64,000 nucleotides of DNA from JBOCEF01 sp050586345 (GCF_050586345.1 NZ_JBOCEF010000018.1:15163-79162); one strand, 5' to 3'. Positions 1-9,542 are shown, counted from the stretch's first letter. Notes: generated by a model from the letters alone, not told the origin. Program-made: numbers and translations.

Positions 1-53
1 GCGAAGCATCTGGCGCAACGTCGTGAACACGTGGCCGCCTCCCTTGAAAGCAT

Positions 54-82
54 CCCGGCCGCGCGGGGGACGCGCGGCCGGG
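54..82 (-). terminator. hairpin after the dynamin/roadblock operon
   Basis: A perfect 12-bp inverted repeat (CCCGGCCGCGCG and its complement) with a 5-nt loop lies 8 bp beyond the stop codon of the roadblock-like gene. There is no clear T-run after it on the minus strand, so a Rho-independent terminator is probable but not certain. Confidence 0.55.
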
Positions 83-89
83 ACGCGGG

Positions 90-494
90 TCAGACCGCGT
101 CGGTCACCTTGTCGAGCGCCATGCGGGACTTGGCCAGGACCATGCCCACGTTCGCGCTCTTGCGGCAGACGAAGCAGACCACGTGGTCCTGGTACTTCTT
201 GGTGCGCATGAAAACGTGCAGAAGGTTGTCGGAGAACACGAGGAACTCCTGGAAATAATGCGCGTCGTTGGCGTTGTTGCCGCGGGACCGCTTGAAGGCG
301 TCTTCGATATGCGTGACCGTCGCGCCCTGGAACATGTCGGCGGTCGCCGCGGCGACCATGTCGAGAATTTCCTGCGGATGCGAATCGAGGGTCTTCACCG
401 ACAGAATCATGCCGGTGGTCATATCGACATAGGCCCCGGCGACGCATTCCGGGATGTTCTTCATGGCGTCGCTGATGGTGTCGTCAAGTGACAT
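90..494 (-). CDS. roadblock/LC7-like small protein
   Basis: A 134-residue protein with no signal peptide or membrane segment. The layout (short N-terminal helix, a strand around residues 21-33, a long helix about 39-70, then strands around 82-98 and 104-111, then a C-terminal helix) fits a roadblock/LC7 or profilin-like fold, a family that often binds small GTPases. This is a fold guess from pattern, not a motif match. Cys at 17, 107 and 110 are visible. The ATG at 494 follows an AAGGGAAG ribosome site. It is the third gene of a leftward operon with two dynamin-like GTPases, 62 bp after the second, so it may be a partner of those GTPases. Confidence 0.85.
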   Translation of the reverse strand: MSLDDTISDAMKNIPECVAGAYVDMTTGMILSVKTLDSHPQEILDMVAAATADMFQGATVTHIEDAFKRSRGNNANDAHYFQEFLVFSDNLLHVFMRTKKYQDHVVCFVCRKSANVGMVLAKSRMALDKVTDAV

Positions 495-556
495 GGGTAC
501 GCTTCCCTTGTAAAAGCTTGCACTATGAGGGGGGTCAAGACGGCGTCGACGTGCGA

Positions 557-1780
557 TCAACGCGCCTGTCTCGCGGCGGATGTCAGGTCTTCTTCCATCT
601 GCAGCGAAATTTCGGCCAGCGCCGCGGCGGCGCCGGGCGCCTGCGCGGCCAGCGCGGCCCGGTAGGGGGAAACGAGGCCGCGCACCGCCGCGGGCAGGTC
701 CCAGCGCGCGTCCAGCTCCTCGAGAAAGCCCGAGAGGCAGGCCGCGAGCGCCTCGGCCTGCGCCGGGGCGGCGTCCGCGCCGGCCAGGCCGCCGCGCTCC
801 ATCTCCACCACCAGCCGGTCGAGCATCTGGCGCAGGCGCAGCGCGGGGGGGCGCGGCGCCGGGGCGCGGGTCAGCGGCGGGTGGGCGCGCCCGGCGGCGG
901 TGGCAGACCCGGCGCCCGACGCCGATCCCGACGGGGGCGCGGCAGGCGCCCGGCGGGTCAGCGCCGGTTCCGACGCGCGCGAGGCTGCCGGGGCCTTCGC
1001 GGCGGCCTTCGCGGGGGCCGCGGGTTCCGCCGCCCCCTGCCCCGCGGCGCGCGGCGCGGGCGGATTGCGCACCGCGTCGATGGCCCGGCGCAGGTCGTCC
1101 CCGCCCGAGGCCGCCCGCGCCGCGGACCCGGCGGCCAGCGTCTCGCGGCTGCTGTCGACCATCACGAAATAGGCGAAATTGTCGGCGGCCACCGTCTCCA
1201 GCCGCTCCAGCACCCGTTCCATCGCCGCCTGGTCGGGCAGCAGGTCCTGGCGCGTGACGGCGAGGATCGCCGTGCGCCCGTCGCCCGGGGGCAGCCCCTC
1301 CATCACCGTGCTCTCGGTCAGCGTCCAGGCCCGCTGGGCCATGGTGCACCAGACCAGCGCGTCGGCATCGGCGATCAGCGCCAGCCGCGCGTCGAAATCG
1401 GGCTGATCGAGGGTGATCGACACCTCGCGCAGCACCACCCCGGGCTCGAGATCCGACACCAGGTCGACCTCGATCGCGTCGGCCCCCGGCGGCGGTGCGG
1501 CGAAGATCTCGGCCGCGTCGCCCTCGGCCAGCACCACGCCCCCGGCCAGCGCCCGCGCGCCCTCGGTCTCGGCCCGGCGCAGGGTGACGGGCGGAAGATG
1601 CGTGTCCTCGGCGCTGCGCGGCAGCACGGGCCGGTCCAGCAGCAGGTCGATGACCGAGGATTTCCCGGCGTTGAACTCCCCCGCCACCACGATGGTGAAG
1701 GGCCGCGCGGGGCCCCCGGGCGCGCGCGACAGCACCGGCTCGGCGCGGTGCAGCGGAGAGGCGGACGGCTTGAGCATCAT
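557..1780 (-). CDS. short dynamin-like GTPase with degenerate G3 motif
   Basis: A 407-residue protein. The P-loop GEFNAGKSS is at residues 34-42 and a TRQD in the second half of the G domain takes the place of the (N/T)KxD base-recognition motif. The usual DxPG of the G3 motif is not there: the matching stretch reads TLDQPDFD, so hydrolysis may be weak or absent. After the G domain comes a long Ala/Pro-rich, low-complexity segment (about residues 230-315) and a short helical tail; the long stalk of full-size dynamins is missing. It starts 15 bp after the stop of the larger dynamin-like gene, so the two are very likely co-transcribed and may form a heteromer, as tandem bacterial dynamin-like proteins do. 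An ATG one codon later is an equal start. Confidence 0.9.
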   Translation of the reverse strand: MMLKPSASPLHRAEPVLSRAPGGPARPFTIVVAGEFNAGKSSVIDLLLDRPVLPRSAEDTHLPPVTLRRAETEGARALAGGVVLAEGDAAEIFAAPPPGADAIEVDLVSDLEPGVVLREVSITLDQPDFDARLALIADADALVWCTMAQRAWTLTESTVMEGLPPGDGRTAILAVTRQDLLPDQAAMERVLERLETVAADNFAYFVMVDSSRETLAAGSAARAASGGDDLRRAIDAVRNPPAPRAAGQGAAEPAAPAKAAAKAPAASRASEPALTRRAPAAPPSGSASGAGSATAAGRAHPPLTRAPAPRPPALRLRQMLDRLVVEMERGGLAGADAAPAQAEALAACLSGFLEELDARWDLPAAVRGLVSPYRAALAAQAPGAAAALAEISLQMEEDLTSAARQAR

Positions 1781-1795
1781 GGCGGCCCTCTGGGA

Positions 1796-3946
1796 TCAGA
1801 CGCCGTGGCCCGCGCGCTCGGGCGCGGGTTCCGGCAGGGCGGGTTCGGGCAGCGTGCGCGCCAGCCCGATGCAGGCGCTCTCGATCAGGGAAATCCGCTC
1901 GCGCAGCCGCTCGGCCCGGCGCGCGCGCTCCTCCACCAACCGGGCCATCGCGGCGTCGTCGAGCCCGCCGGACACGAAGCTGCCGTCGCGCTCCAGCTCG
2001 TCGATCTCGGCCTCGATCAACCACTTGGCATGGTCGAGCAGCGCATAAAGCCGGTCGGTCGCGGCGGCGTTGCGCGCCGCCAGCGCCTCTTCCACGCCGC
2101 CTTCCAGCGCCCCCAGGGCGGGCTGCATCTCGGCCCGGATCACCTCGGCGATGCGCGCCACCGCCTCGTCCTCGGGGATCCGGCGGCTTTTCCAGAACTT
2201 CCAGCCGCGCGCGGCGCCCAGCTCCACCTCCACCAGGTTGGACCGCGGCGCGAAGCCGGGCAGGACGTCCCCGTTCGGCAGCCCCTGCAGGATCCGGTTC
2301 ACCGGCAGCCCCCCGACCGAGGCCGAGAGCGTGTCGTCGAGGTCGCGCGCATAGCTCTCCAGCAGCCGGTCCAGCTCGTGCCGCCCGGCGCGGTAGCTCT
2401 CCAGCACGTGGGTGCGGGCCTTTTCCTGCAGGGCGAGCGTGTCGAATTTCCACGCCGACCCGGCGCCGTCGGCGGCCAGCGCGGCGCGGAAGCCCGCGGT
2501 CTGCTCCTCGATGAACCCGTCGAGCGCGATGCCGATGGCGCGCATCACCCCGTCCGAGGTCTGGGCGCAGGCCTCGCGCAGGCGCACCCGGCATTCCTTC
2601 GCGGCCCCGGCGAGGCTGCGCGTCAGCGCCGCCAGCTCCGACAGCCGCGCCGCGATGCGCGCCGTCTCCGCCTCGGCCAGCCCCGCCGCGTCGCCCGCCT
2701 GCAGCGCGGCCTCGTCGGCGGCCAGCTTCTCCTGCATCGCCTGGCGCAGGAACTCGAGCCCCCCGAGCCCGTCCGACACCGCCTCGGCCACCACGTCCGC
2801 GGTCTTGCCGTCATGGCCGAGCCGCGTCAGCTCGCGCGCCAGCGCGGCGAGGCCCGAAACCTCGAGCAGCATCTCCCGCGCATCGCCCATGTCCGCGACG
2901 CCCATCATCCGCGCATAGGCGGCGCAGACCGGGTCGGCGACCGCCGCGGCCACCTCGGCGTCCGTGCCCGCCACCGCGACATGCGCCCAGTGGGCGCTGC
3001 CCGCCAGCAGGATGTCGCCATGCTGGCCGATCTCCTGCGTCAGCCGCCCCGACAGCGACGCCAGCAGCCGCGGCGCATCCGCCGCCGGGTCGTCCAGCTC
3101 GTCGATCCGGTTGACGAACACGATCACCGTCTGCCGCTGGTGGTGCGAGAGCATCTTCAGGAGCGCGATGTCGGCCGGGTTCAGCACCTGGTGGGCCGAA
3201 AGGGTCACCACGAAGATGTCCGCCAGCCGGAAGCTCGAGGTCGTGATCTCGTCGCGCACCAGGAACGGGTCGTTGATGCCGGGCGTGTCCGAGATCGTCG
3301 TCGGCACCTGGAACGGCCCGGGATCGAGATGGATCTCCGCGCTCTTGCAGATGCCCGAGAACCGCCCCGCCCCGGCGCCGTCCACCGCGTCGCGCCGCAC
3401 GTGCCCGGCGGAGACGTAGCGTTCCAGCACCTCCGGGGTGACGGTGTTGAACCTGTGGGTCTTGCCCAGCAGCAGGCGGTACATCTCGCCCAGCCGGGCG
3501 CGGGCCTTGTCCTGCATCTCGACGATCTGGCGGGCCAGCACCTCGGACTGGAACCCCGGCAGGTACCGCTCCGCCAGCTTGCGGCTTTCCGAGCCGCCCT
3601 CCAGCATCCGCGCCCATTCCTGTTCCGAGAAGAACTCGAACTCGCCCGACAGGTGCGTGCGCCCCGGCTTGCCGAAATGCAGGTTGGTGATGACGGCCGT
3701 CCAGGGATTGACCTCGGTCGGCAGGAAGTCTTCGAGCCCGGTCATCGCGTTGATGAGCGAGCTCTTGCCCGCCTTCACCTGCCCGACGACCGAGATCCGC
3801 AGCGACGCCTGCCCGGCCTGTTCCAGGATCCGGTGGAAGACCGGCTGCGCCTCGGGCAGGTCGAGCGCCTCGAACTCCGAGACGGTGGCGCGCAGATGCT
3901 CCAGGGCGGCGGCCGAAGCGGCTCCGATGGCGGGCGGACGGGTCAT
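1796..3946 (-). CDS. large dynamin-like GTPase
   Basis: A 716-residue protein of the bacterial dynamin-like family, which remodel or protect membranes using GTP. The P-loop GQVKAGKSS is at residues 55-63, followed by a switch-I threonine region (FLPTEVNPWTAVIT), a G3 SDTPGINDP near residue 230 and a G4 VNRID near residue 285. The remaining two thirds is helix-rich and Ala/Arg/Glu-rich, as expected for a stalk. The reading frame is open upstream to 4123, but the residues there do not look like protein, and Met at 3946 begins a typical N-terminus; this start was chosen. It is the first gene of a leftward operon and is divergent from the globin fusion gene, sharing a 221-bp intergenic region. 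Confidence 0.93.
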   Translation of the reverse strand: MTRPPAIGAASAAALEHLRATVSEFEALDLPEAQPVFHRILEQAGQASLRISVVGQVKAGKSSLINAMTGLEDFLPTEVNPWTAVITNLHFGKPGRTHLSGEFEFFSEQEWARMLEGGSESRKLAERYLPGFQSEVLARQIVEMQDKARARLGEMYRLLLGKTHRFNTVTPEVLERYVSAGHVRRDAVDGAGAGRFSGICKSAEIHLDPGPFQVPTTISDTPGINDPFLVRDEITTSSFRLADIFVVTLSAHQVLNPADIALLKMLSHHQRQTVIVFVNRIDELDDPAADAPRLLASLSGRLTQEIGQHGDILLAGSAHWAHVAVAGTDAEVAAAVADPVCAAYARMMGVADMGDAREMLLEVSGLAALARELTRLGHDGKTADVVAEAVSDGLGGLEFLRQAMQEKLAADEAALQAGDAAGLAEAETARIAARLSELAALTRSLAGAAKECRVRLREACAQTSDGVMRAIGIALDGFIEEQTAGFRAALAADGAGSAWKFDTLALQEKARTHVLESYRAGRHELDRLLESYARDLDDTLSASVGGLPVNRILQGLPNGDVLPGFAPRSNLVEVELGAARGWKFWKSRRIPEDEAVARIAEVIRAEMQPALGALEGGVEEALAARNAAATDRLYALLDHAKWLIEAEIDELERDGSFVSGGLDDAAMARLVEERARRAERLRERISLIESACIGLARTLPEPALPEPAPERAGHGV

Positions 3947-4090
3947 GTACGCAGGTCCCCGAATATACGAAAAGGCGAATGAGACGTGCCAACTTGTCTT
4001 ACAGGTAGCGCAGCACGTCCAAAAAGCTGAGCCATGGCCCAACTGATTCAACTTCTGTACGATACCTAAATCGGAATCCAAGAAGAAGAC

Positions 4091-4104
4091 TTGATCTAGA
4101 TCAT
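4091..4104 (+). promoter_or_regulatory. FNR/Dnr-type box
   Basis: TTGATCTAGATCAT matches 13 of 14 positions of the consensus TTGAT-N4-ATCAA bound by FNR, Dnr and NnrR regulators. It is centred about 70 bp before the ATG of the globin fusion and about 150 bp before the divergent dynamin operon. This placement suggests oxygen- or nitric-oxide-responsive control of the globin gene. Confidence 0.6.
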
Positions 4105-4167
4105 GTCGCCCGCCCTCCCGCACTGGCAGTCCGTGTGGGATGAGTTTCGCGTAGAAAGAGTGCGTAG

Positions 4168-5715
4168 ATGAACGACATGCCGCAGGCGCTCGCGCGCCCC
4201 GCCGTCAGCTTCGAGGGCCGCGCGTATGAGCTCGCCCCCGGGGAGACCGCCCTCTCCGCCCTGCTGCGCGGCGGGGCCGACGCGCCCCATTCATGCCGCC
4301 GCGGCGCCTGCCGGTGCTGCATGCTCGAGGCCGAGTCGGGCGACCCGGGCCCGGGCGCCCGCCGCGGGCTGACCGAGCAGATGATCGACCGCGGCGCCTT
4401 CCTGCCCTGCCTGTGCACCGAGCCCGTCGCGCTGACCGCCCGCCGCCCGGACATGACCCGCTACCTCACCCGCGCGATGCTGGCCGAACGCATCGCCCTG
4501 CCCGGCGACGCGTACCTCCTGCGGCTCGAGACCGAGACGGTGATCGACTGGCGCGCGGGCCAGGCCATCGCCATCCGCGGGCCGGGCGGGGACCTCCGCT
4601 CCTACTCCCTCCTCTCCCGCCCCGAGGATTACTTCGTCGAGCTGATCGTGCGCCGCTATCCCGGCGGCGCGGTCAGCCCCTGGCTGTGCGAAGCGCTCCC
4701 CGAGGGCGACACGCTCGAGTTCACCGGCCCCCACGGCGCCTTCTTCCATGGCGAGGTCGCGCCCGGCGCGCCGCTGCTGATCGTCGGCGCGGGGACCGGC
4801 GCCGGGGCGGCCTTCGGCATCGCCCGCGACGCGCTCGGGCGCGGCCATGCCGGGCCGGTGACGCTCGCCCTCGGCGCCCGCACCGAAGCGGCGCAACTGC
4901 TCACCGATGAAACCGACGCGCTGGCCGCCGACCACCCCAACCTCTCCGTCCTGCGCGCCGCCTCGCGCGAGGGGGACCGGCGGCGCATCACCGCGGCGGC
5001 CTTCGACGGCGCCGACCTTGCGGGCGCCGAGGTCTATCTCTGCGGTCCCCCCGACATGGTCGAGGCCGGGCGCATCGCCGCCCTCCGGCAGGGCGCCGCC
5101 CTCGCCGCCATCCACGCCGACCCGTTCCTGGCGCCCGAGCCCTACACCCCGCGCGACGCGGAGAAGATCGCCTCCGTCCCCGCGGACCCCGAGCTCTGGG
5201 CCGCGCTGGACGAGGGCCCCGGCCTCGCCGCCATCCTCGACGCCTTCTACACGCGCGCGCTGGCCGATCCGCGCCTCGCGCCCTTCTTCCACAAGATCAC
5301 CAAGCAGCGGCTGGTCGAAAAGCAGCACGCCTTCCTGCGCGACCTGATGACCGGGCGCTCGGACTTTTTCGGCGAACGCCCGTTCAACGCCCATCACTGG
5401 ATGATCATCTCGGACGAGAACTTCGACCACCGCGAGGCGCTGTTCTTCGAGGTCGTGCGCGCCCACGGCCTTCCCGCCCCCCTGGTCGCCCGCTGGCAGG
5501 CCCTGCACGAGCTGTTCCGGCGCGAGATCGTCAAGGACGCGCCCCGGGGCCAGTGGCTCGACGGGCGGGAGGTCGACCGCGGCGGCCACGCGGAAGAGGT
5601 GGCGCCCATCGACATGGTCTGCGACGGTTGCGGCGAGGAAGTGCTGACCGGGGAGAAGGTGCGCACCCACCTGCGCACCGGAGAGCTGTGGTGCGCGCAC
5701 TGCGCGGGGCTGTGA
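4168..5715 (+). CDS. ferredoxin-FNR reductase-truncated globin fusion
   Basis: A 515-residue three-part protein. Residues about 10-95 are a plant-type [2Fe-2S] ferredoxin with Cys43, Cys48, Cys51 and Cys81. Residues about 100-320 are a ferredoxin-NADP reductase-like module with the FAD motif RSYSLLS, the nucleotide loop GAGTGAG and the C-terminal CGPPDMV. Residues about 330-465 resemble a truncated globin, with an Ala-His-His-Trp stretch that may carry the proximal haem ligand, and the last 40 residues contain two CxxC pairs (CDGC, CAHC) that look zinc-binding. The domain order is the reverse of flavohaemoglobin. NO dioxygenation or haem-oxygen chemistry driven by NAD(P)H is the likely role. 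The FNR/Dnr-type box upstream agrees with that. A phosphatase gene follows by 2 bp. Confidence 0.92.
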   Translation: MNDMPQALARPAVSFEGRAYELAPGETALSALLRGGADAPHSCRRGACRCCMLEAESGDPGPGARRGLTEQMIDRGAFLPCLCTEPVALTARRPDMTRYLTRAMLAERIALPGDAYLLRLETETVIDWRAGQAIAIRGPGGDLRSYSLLSRPEDYFVELIVRRYPGGAVSPWLCEALPEGDTLEFTGPHGAFFHGEVAPGAPLLIVGAGTGAGAAFGIARDALGRGHAGPVTLALGARTEAAQLLTDETDALAADHPNLSVLRAASREGDRRRITAAAFDGADLAGAEVYLCGPPDMVEAGRIAALRQGAALAAIHADPFLAPEPYTPRDAEKIASVPADPELWAALDEGPGLAAILDAFYTRALADPRLAPFFHKITKQRLVEKQHAFLRDLMTGRSDFFGERPFNAHHWMIISDENFDHREALFFEVVRAHGLPAPLVARWQALHELFRREIVKDAPRGQWLDGREVDRGGHAEEVAPIDMVCDGCGEEVLTGEKVRTHLRTGELWCAHCAGL

Positions 5716-5717
5716 AG

Positions 5718-6269
5718 ATGGACGACATGACGTTGCCGGCGGTGAACGCCGTTTCGGCCTATCGCGGGCCGCGGGGCTTTCACTGGTTCGCGCCGGGCCT
5801 GCTGGGCGGCGCCGGGCGCCCCGGGCTGCTCGGCCCGGTGGAGCGGGACCTCGAGGCGCTGCAGCGCGTCGGGACCGGCCTTCTCGTCAGCCTGACCGAG
5901 GAATGGGCCCCCGACCCCGCGCTGATGGCCGAGTACGGGATCGAGAGCCTGCACCTGCCGATCACCGACCGCCACGCCCCCGATCCGGGCGCCGCGCGGG
6001 ACTGCTGCGACCAGGCGGCCGAATGGATCGCCGCCGCCCGGCCCGTGGTCTATCACTGCCGCGCGGGCAAGGGGCGCACCGGCACCCTGATCGCCGCGCA
6101 GCTGATCCATGCAGGGCTGCCCCCCGAGGAGGCCGTGGCCCGCACCCGCGCCGCCAATTCCACCTGGATCGAGAACGACGTGCAGCTGCAGATGGTGCTC
6201 GGCGCCGCCGAAGCGCTGACCGCCCCGGCGGCGCAGACCGCCCTCGTCCGCCGCCTGCTGGAGCTCTAG
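5718..6269 (+). CDS. dual-specificity/tyrosine phosphatase
   Basis: A 183-residue cytosolic protein with the phosphatase signature HCRAGKGRTG (the CX5R loop) about two thirds along, and the general-acid region (ITDRHAPDPG) before it. This fits the dual-specificity phosphatase family. The ATG at 5718 lies 2 bp after the stop of the globin fusion and is preceded by only a poor ribosome site, so translation is probably coupled. Its last 4 bp overlap the stop of the convergent RND permease gene. The substrate is unknown; proximity to the globin is the only functional hint. Confidence 0.9.
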   Translation: MDDMTLPAVNAVSAYRGPRGFHWFAPGLLGGAGRPGLLGPVERDLEALQRVGTGLLVSLTEEWAPDPALMAEYGIESLHLPITDRHAPDPGAARDCCDQAAEWIAAARPVVYHCRAGKGRTGTLIAAQLIHAGLPPEEAVARTRAANSTWIENDVQLQMVLGAAEALTAPAAQTALVRRLLEL

Positions 6270-9200
6270 GCCCCCTGCGCCTCCCTGCCCCCGCGCATCA
6301 TCCAGTAGATCGCCGGGATCACCAGCAGCGTCAGCGCGGTGGAGCTCGCCAGCCCGAAGAGCAGCGAGATCGCCAGCCCCTGGAAGATCGGGTCGAGCAG
6401 GATGAACGCCGCACCGACCATCGCCGTGATCGCGGTCAGGAAGATCGGCAGGAACCGCACCGCCCCCGCCTCCAGCAGCGCCTCTTTCAGGGGGCGCCCC
6501 GCGTCCCGCTCGTGCCGGATGAAATCCACCAGCAGGATCGAGTTGCGCACGATGATCCCCGCAAGGCTGATGAACCCGATCATCGAGGTCGCGGTGAAGG
6601 GCGCGTCCAGCGCAAGGTGCCCCAGCGTGATCCCGATCAGGGTCAGCGGGATCGGCGTCATGATCACCAGCGGCAGCGTGAAGCTGCGGAACTGCGCGAC
6701 GATCAGCAGATAGATCCCCACCAGCGCCGCGCCGAAGGCCGCGCCCATGTCGCGGAAGGTCACGAAGGTCACCTCCCACTCGCCATCCCACAGAAGGGTC
6801 GGCGCGGCCTCGTCCTTCGGCTGGCCGTAATAGCCGATGACCGGCGCCGGAAGATCGCCCCAGTCATGGGCCGCCACCGCCTCCTCGACCGCCAGCATGC
6901 CGTAGATCGGGGCCTCGAACCGGCCCGCAAGCTCGGCCGTCACCATCTCCAGCGGGATGCCGTTCTTGCGGAACACCGGCCAGGAGGCGCGCTCGGTGGT
7001 CACCTCCAGCACGTCGCCCAGCTCGGCGTTGCCGGCGCCGATCCCCGCCGGGCCGCGGGCGGCGACGGGGGTGGACAGCAGCGCCTCGGTCACCACGTGG
7101 CGGCTCTCGTCCAGCCGCAGCGCGATGGGGATCGGGTCGGTCCCGCCGCCGCGCTGGGAATAGCCGACGACCTGGCCGCGGAACAGCAGCTCCAGCGTGT
7201 CATAGACCGCCTGCTGCTCGACCCCGTGGAAATCGAGCCGCGCCTGGTCGATCGACAGCCGCAGCCGCTCGGGCGGACGGCCGTAGCTGTCATCCACGTC
7301 GACCACGAAATCGACCGAGCGGAACAGCGCCTGCACCTCGTCCGCCACCGCGCGGCGGGTCTCGGCGTCCGGCCCGTAGATCTCGGCCAGCAGGGTGGCG
7401 AGCACCGGCGGCCCCGGCGGCACCTCCACCACCTTCACCGCCGTCCCTTCCGGCAGGTCCGCCGCCGCCAGCCGCGCGCGGACCTCGAGCGCGACGGCGT
7501 GGCTCTGGCGCGCGCGGTGTTCGGCGGGCACGAGGTTGAGCTGCAGGTCCCCCTGCTCGCGCCCCTCGCGGACGTAGTAATGGCGCACCAGCCCGTTGAA
7601 GGTGAAGGGGGCCGAGGCGCCGGCATAGGCCTGGACGCTGCGCAGCTCGGGCAGGTCCGAGACGGCGGCGGTCATGGCGAAGAGGGCGCGCTCGGTGTCC
7701 TCCAGCGTCGCGCCCTCGGGCAGGTCGACCACCACCTGCAGCTCCGACTTGTCGTCGAAGGGCAGCAGCTTGACCGTCACGTCGCGGGTGTAGAACAGCG
7801 TGCAGGCGGCGATTGTGGCGGCGGCGACGACCAGCAGGAACGCCCCCGACCGCGCGCGCGAGGCCAGGATGGGACGCGCCGCGGCCTTGTAGATCCGCGC
7901 CATGCGCCCGTCCTGCCCGTGGCCGTCCCCGCTTCCGTCCGGCGCGACCGCCCCGGCTTTCGCCGGCCGCGCCCGTTCCAGCCGCAGCAGGATCCAGGGC
8001 GCGAAGATCACCGCCACGAAGAAGCTCAGGATCATCGCCGAGGACGCGTTGGCGGGAATGGGGCTCATGTACGGGCCCATCAGCCCCGACACGAACAGCA
8101 TCGGCAGCAGCGCCGTGACGATGGTCAGCGTGGCGATGATGGTGGGGTTGCCCACCTCGGCCACCCCGCGCAGGGCCACGTCCACGCGGTCCCCCTCCGG
8201 GTCCAGCCGCCAGTGGCGGGCGATGTTCTCCACCACCACGATGGCGTCGTCCACCAGGATGCCGATCGAGAAGATCAGCGCGAACAGCGACACCCGGTTG
8301 ATGGTGAAGCCCATGGCGTAGGAGGCGGCGAAGGTCAGCAGGATCGTCGCCGGGATGATGACCAGCGTCACCACCCCCTCCTTCCAGCCGATGAACAGCA
8401 CGATGATCGCCACGATGGTCGCCGTGGCCCCGACGAGGTGCGAGAGCAGCTCGTCCGACTTGCGCTGCGCCGTCTCGCCGTAATTGCGCGCGATCTCGAC
8501 CGACAGGTCCTCGGGCAGCAGGGCGCCGCGCAGGCTTTCCAGCCGCGCCAGCGCCTCCTCCGCCACGTCGACGGCGTTCGACCCCTCGCGCTTGGCCAGC
8601 GCGATGGAGACGGCGGGCCGCGGCGCCGCCTCGCCCGCCGCGAAGGTCCAGGCCCGCGCGGCGCTGTCCGCCGGGGCGACGCGGATCCGCGCCACGTCCT
8701 TGACGTAGACCGGCCGCCCGTCGCGGGTGGTCACCACCAGCAGCCCGAGATCCGGCTGCCCCACAAGCGTCTGCCCCGACAGAAGATCGCGCGAGGCGCC
8801 CCCGTCCCGCACCTGCCCCAGCAGCTCGGAGCGGTTGGCGTTGCGCACCTTCTCGGCCAGCTGTTCCAGCGTCACGCCATAGAGCGACAGCGCCGCCGGG
8901 TCCGGCTCCACCCTGATCTCGTGATCCGCGGCGCCGACGACATAGGACCGGCCCACGTCCGGCGTTTTCGCCAGCTCGTCCAGCAGCGCGCCCGCGACGT
9001 CGCCGAGATTGGCGCGGTTCCAGCGCGCCGCGGCCTCCGGCGCCAGCCCCTCGCGCGGGGCCAGCGTCAGCACCAGGATCGCCACGTCGTTGATCCCCCG
9101 CCCGACGATCAGCGGCTCGGGGATGCCCACCGGAAGCTGGTCCATGTTGGCCCGCGTCTCGGTATGCACCCGCAGCACCGCGTCGTCCTCGGGGGTGCCG

Positions 9201-9538
9201 ACGAAGAACCGCGCCGTCGCCATCACCCGGTCGTCGAGCGTCTGGGTATAGACGTGTTCGACATCCGGCAGGCGGCGCAGCAGCCGCTCCAGCGGCTTGG
9301 TCACCAGCTCCACCGCGTCATCCGCGGCCAGCCCGTCGGCGGCGACGAAGACGTCGACCATGGGGGCGGAGATCTGCGGCTCTTCCTCTCGCGGCAGCAG
9401 CGACAGCGCGGCGGCCCCGAGCGCGAAGGCGGCGAGCAGCAGCAGCGGCGCGATGGGCGAGTTGATGAAGGCGCGGGCGATGCCCCCGGCGATGCCGAGG
9501 GGAATGTCGCGGCGGGGGCCTCCCGTGGGATCGGACAT
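6266..9538 (-). CDS. RND efflux transporter permease
   Basis: A 1090-residue inner-membrane pump subunit with the normal RND layout: TM1 near residues 25-50, a large periplasmic loop, TM2-6, a second loop and TM7-12. The TM4 proton-relay motif GILVDDAIVVVENI with paired Asp is intact. The N-terminal REEEPQI sequence is shared with a broad subgroup of HAE1-like pumps. It follows the adaptor gene by 4 bp, so the pair is one operon (adaptor, then permease), and no outer-membrane channel gene is adjacent. The neighbouring SqrR/BigR-like regulator gene is divergent and may control it. The exported substrate cannot be told from the sequence. Confidence 0.95.
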   Translation of the reverse strand: MSDPTGGPRRDIPLGIAGGIARAFINSPIAPLLLLAAFALGAAALSLLPREEEPQISAPMVDVFVAADGLAADDAVELVTKPLERLLRRLPDVEHVYTQTLDDRVMATARFFVGTPEDDAVLRVHTETRANMDQLPVGIPEPLIVGRGINDVAILVLTLAPREGLAPEAAARWNRANLGDVAGALLDELAKTPDVGRSYVVGAADHEIRVEPDPAALSLYGVTLEQLAEKVRNANRSELLGQVRDGGASRDLLSGQTLVGQPDLGLLVVTTRDGRPVYVKDVARIRVAPADSAARAWTFAAGEAAPRPAVSIALAKREGSNAVDVAEEALARLESLRGALLPEDLSVEIARNYGETAQRKSDELLSHLVGATATIVAIIVLFIGWKEGVVTLVIIPATILLTFAASYAMGFTINRVSLFALIFSIGILVDDAIVVVENIARHWRLDPEGDRVDVALRGVAEVGNPTIIATLTIVTALLPMLFVSGLMGPYMSPIPANASSAMILSFFVAVIFAPWILLRLERARPAKAGAVAPDGSGDGHGQDGRMARIYKAAARPILASRARSGAFLLVVAAATIAACTLFYTRDVTVKLLPFDDKSELQVVVDLPEGATLEDTERALFAMTAAVSDLPELRSVQAYAGASAPFTFNGLVRHYYVREGREQGDLQLNLVPAEHRARQSHAVALEVRARLAAADLPEGTAVKVVEVPPGPPVLATLLAEIYGPDAETRRAVADEVQALFRSVDFVVDVDDSYGRPPERLRLSIDQARLDFHGVEQQAVYDTLELLFRGQVVGYSQRGGGTDPIPIALRLDESRHVVTEALLSTPVAARGPAGIGAGNAELGDVLEVTTERASWPVFRKNGIPLEMVTAELAGRFEAPIYGMLAVEEAVAAHDWGDLPAPVIGYYGQPKDEAAPTLLWDGEWEVTFVTFRDMGAAFGAALVGIYLLIVAQFRSFTLPLVIMTPIPLTLIGITLGHLALDAPFTATSMIGFISLAGIIVRNSILLVDFIRHERDAGRPLKEALLEAGAVRFLPIFLTAITAMVGAAFILLDPIFQGLAISLLFGLASSTALTLLVIPAIYWMMRGGREAQGA

Positions 9539-9542
9539 CGGA

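Noticed and set aside
488..3982. Long plus-strand frame of 1164 codons opposite the dynamin genes
   Set aside because: It runs antisense to two proteins with clear GTPase motifs and is Arg/Gly/Pro-rich, as expected for a shadow frame in GC-rich DNA.
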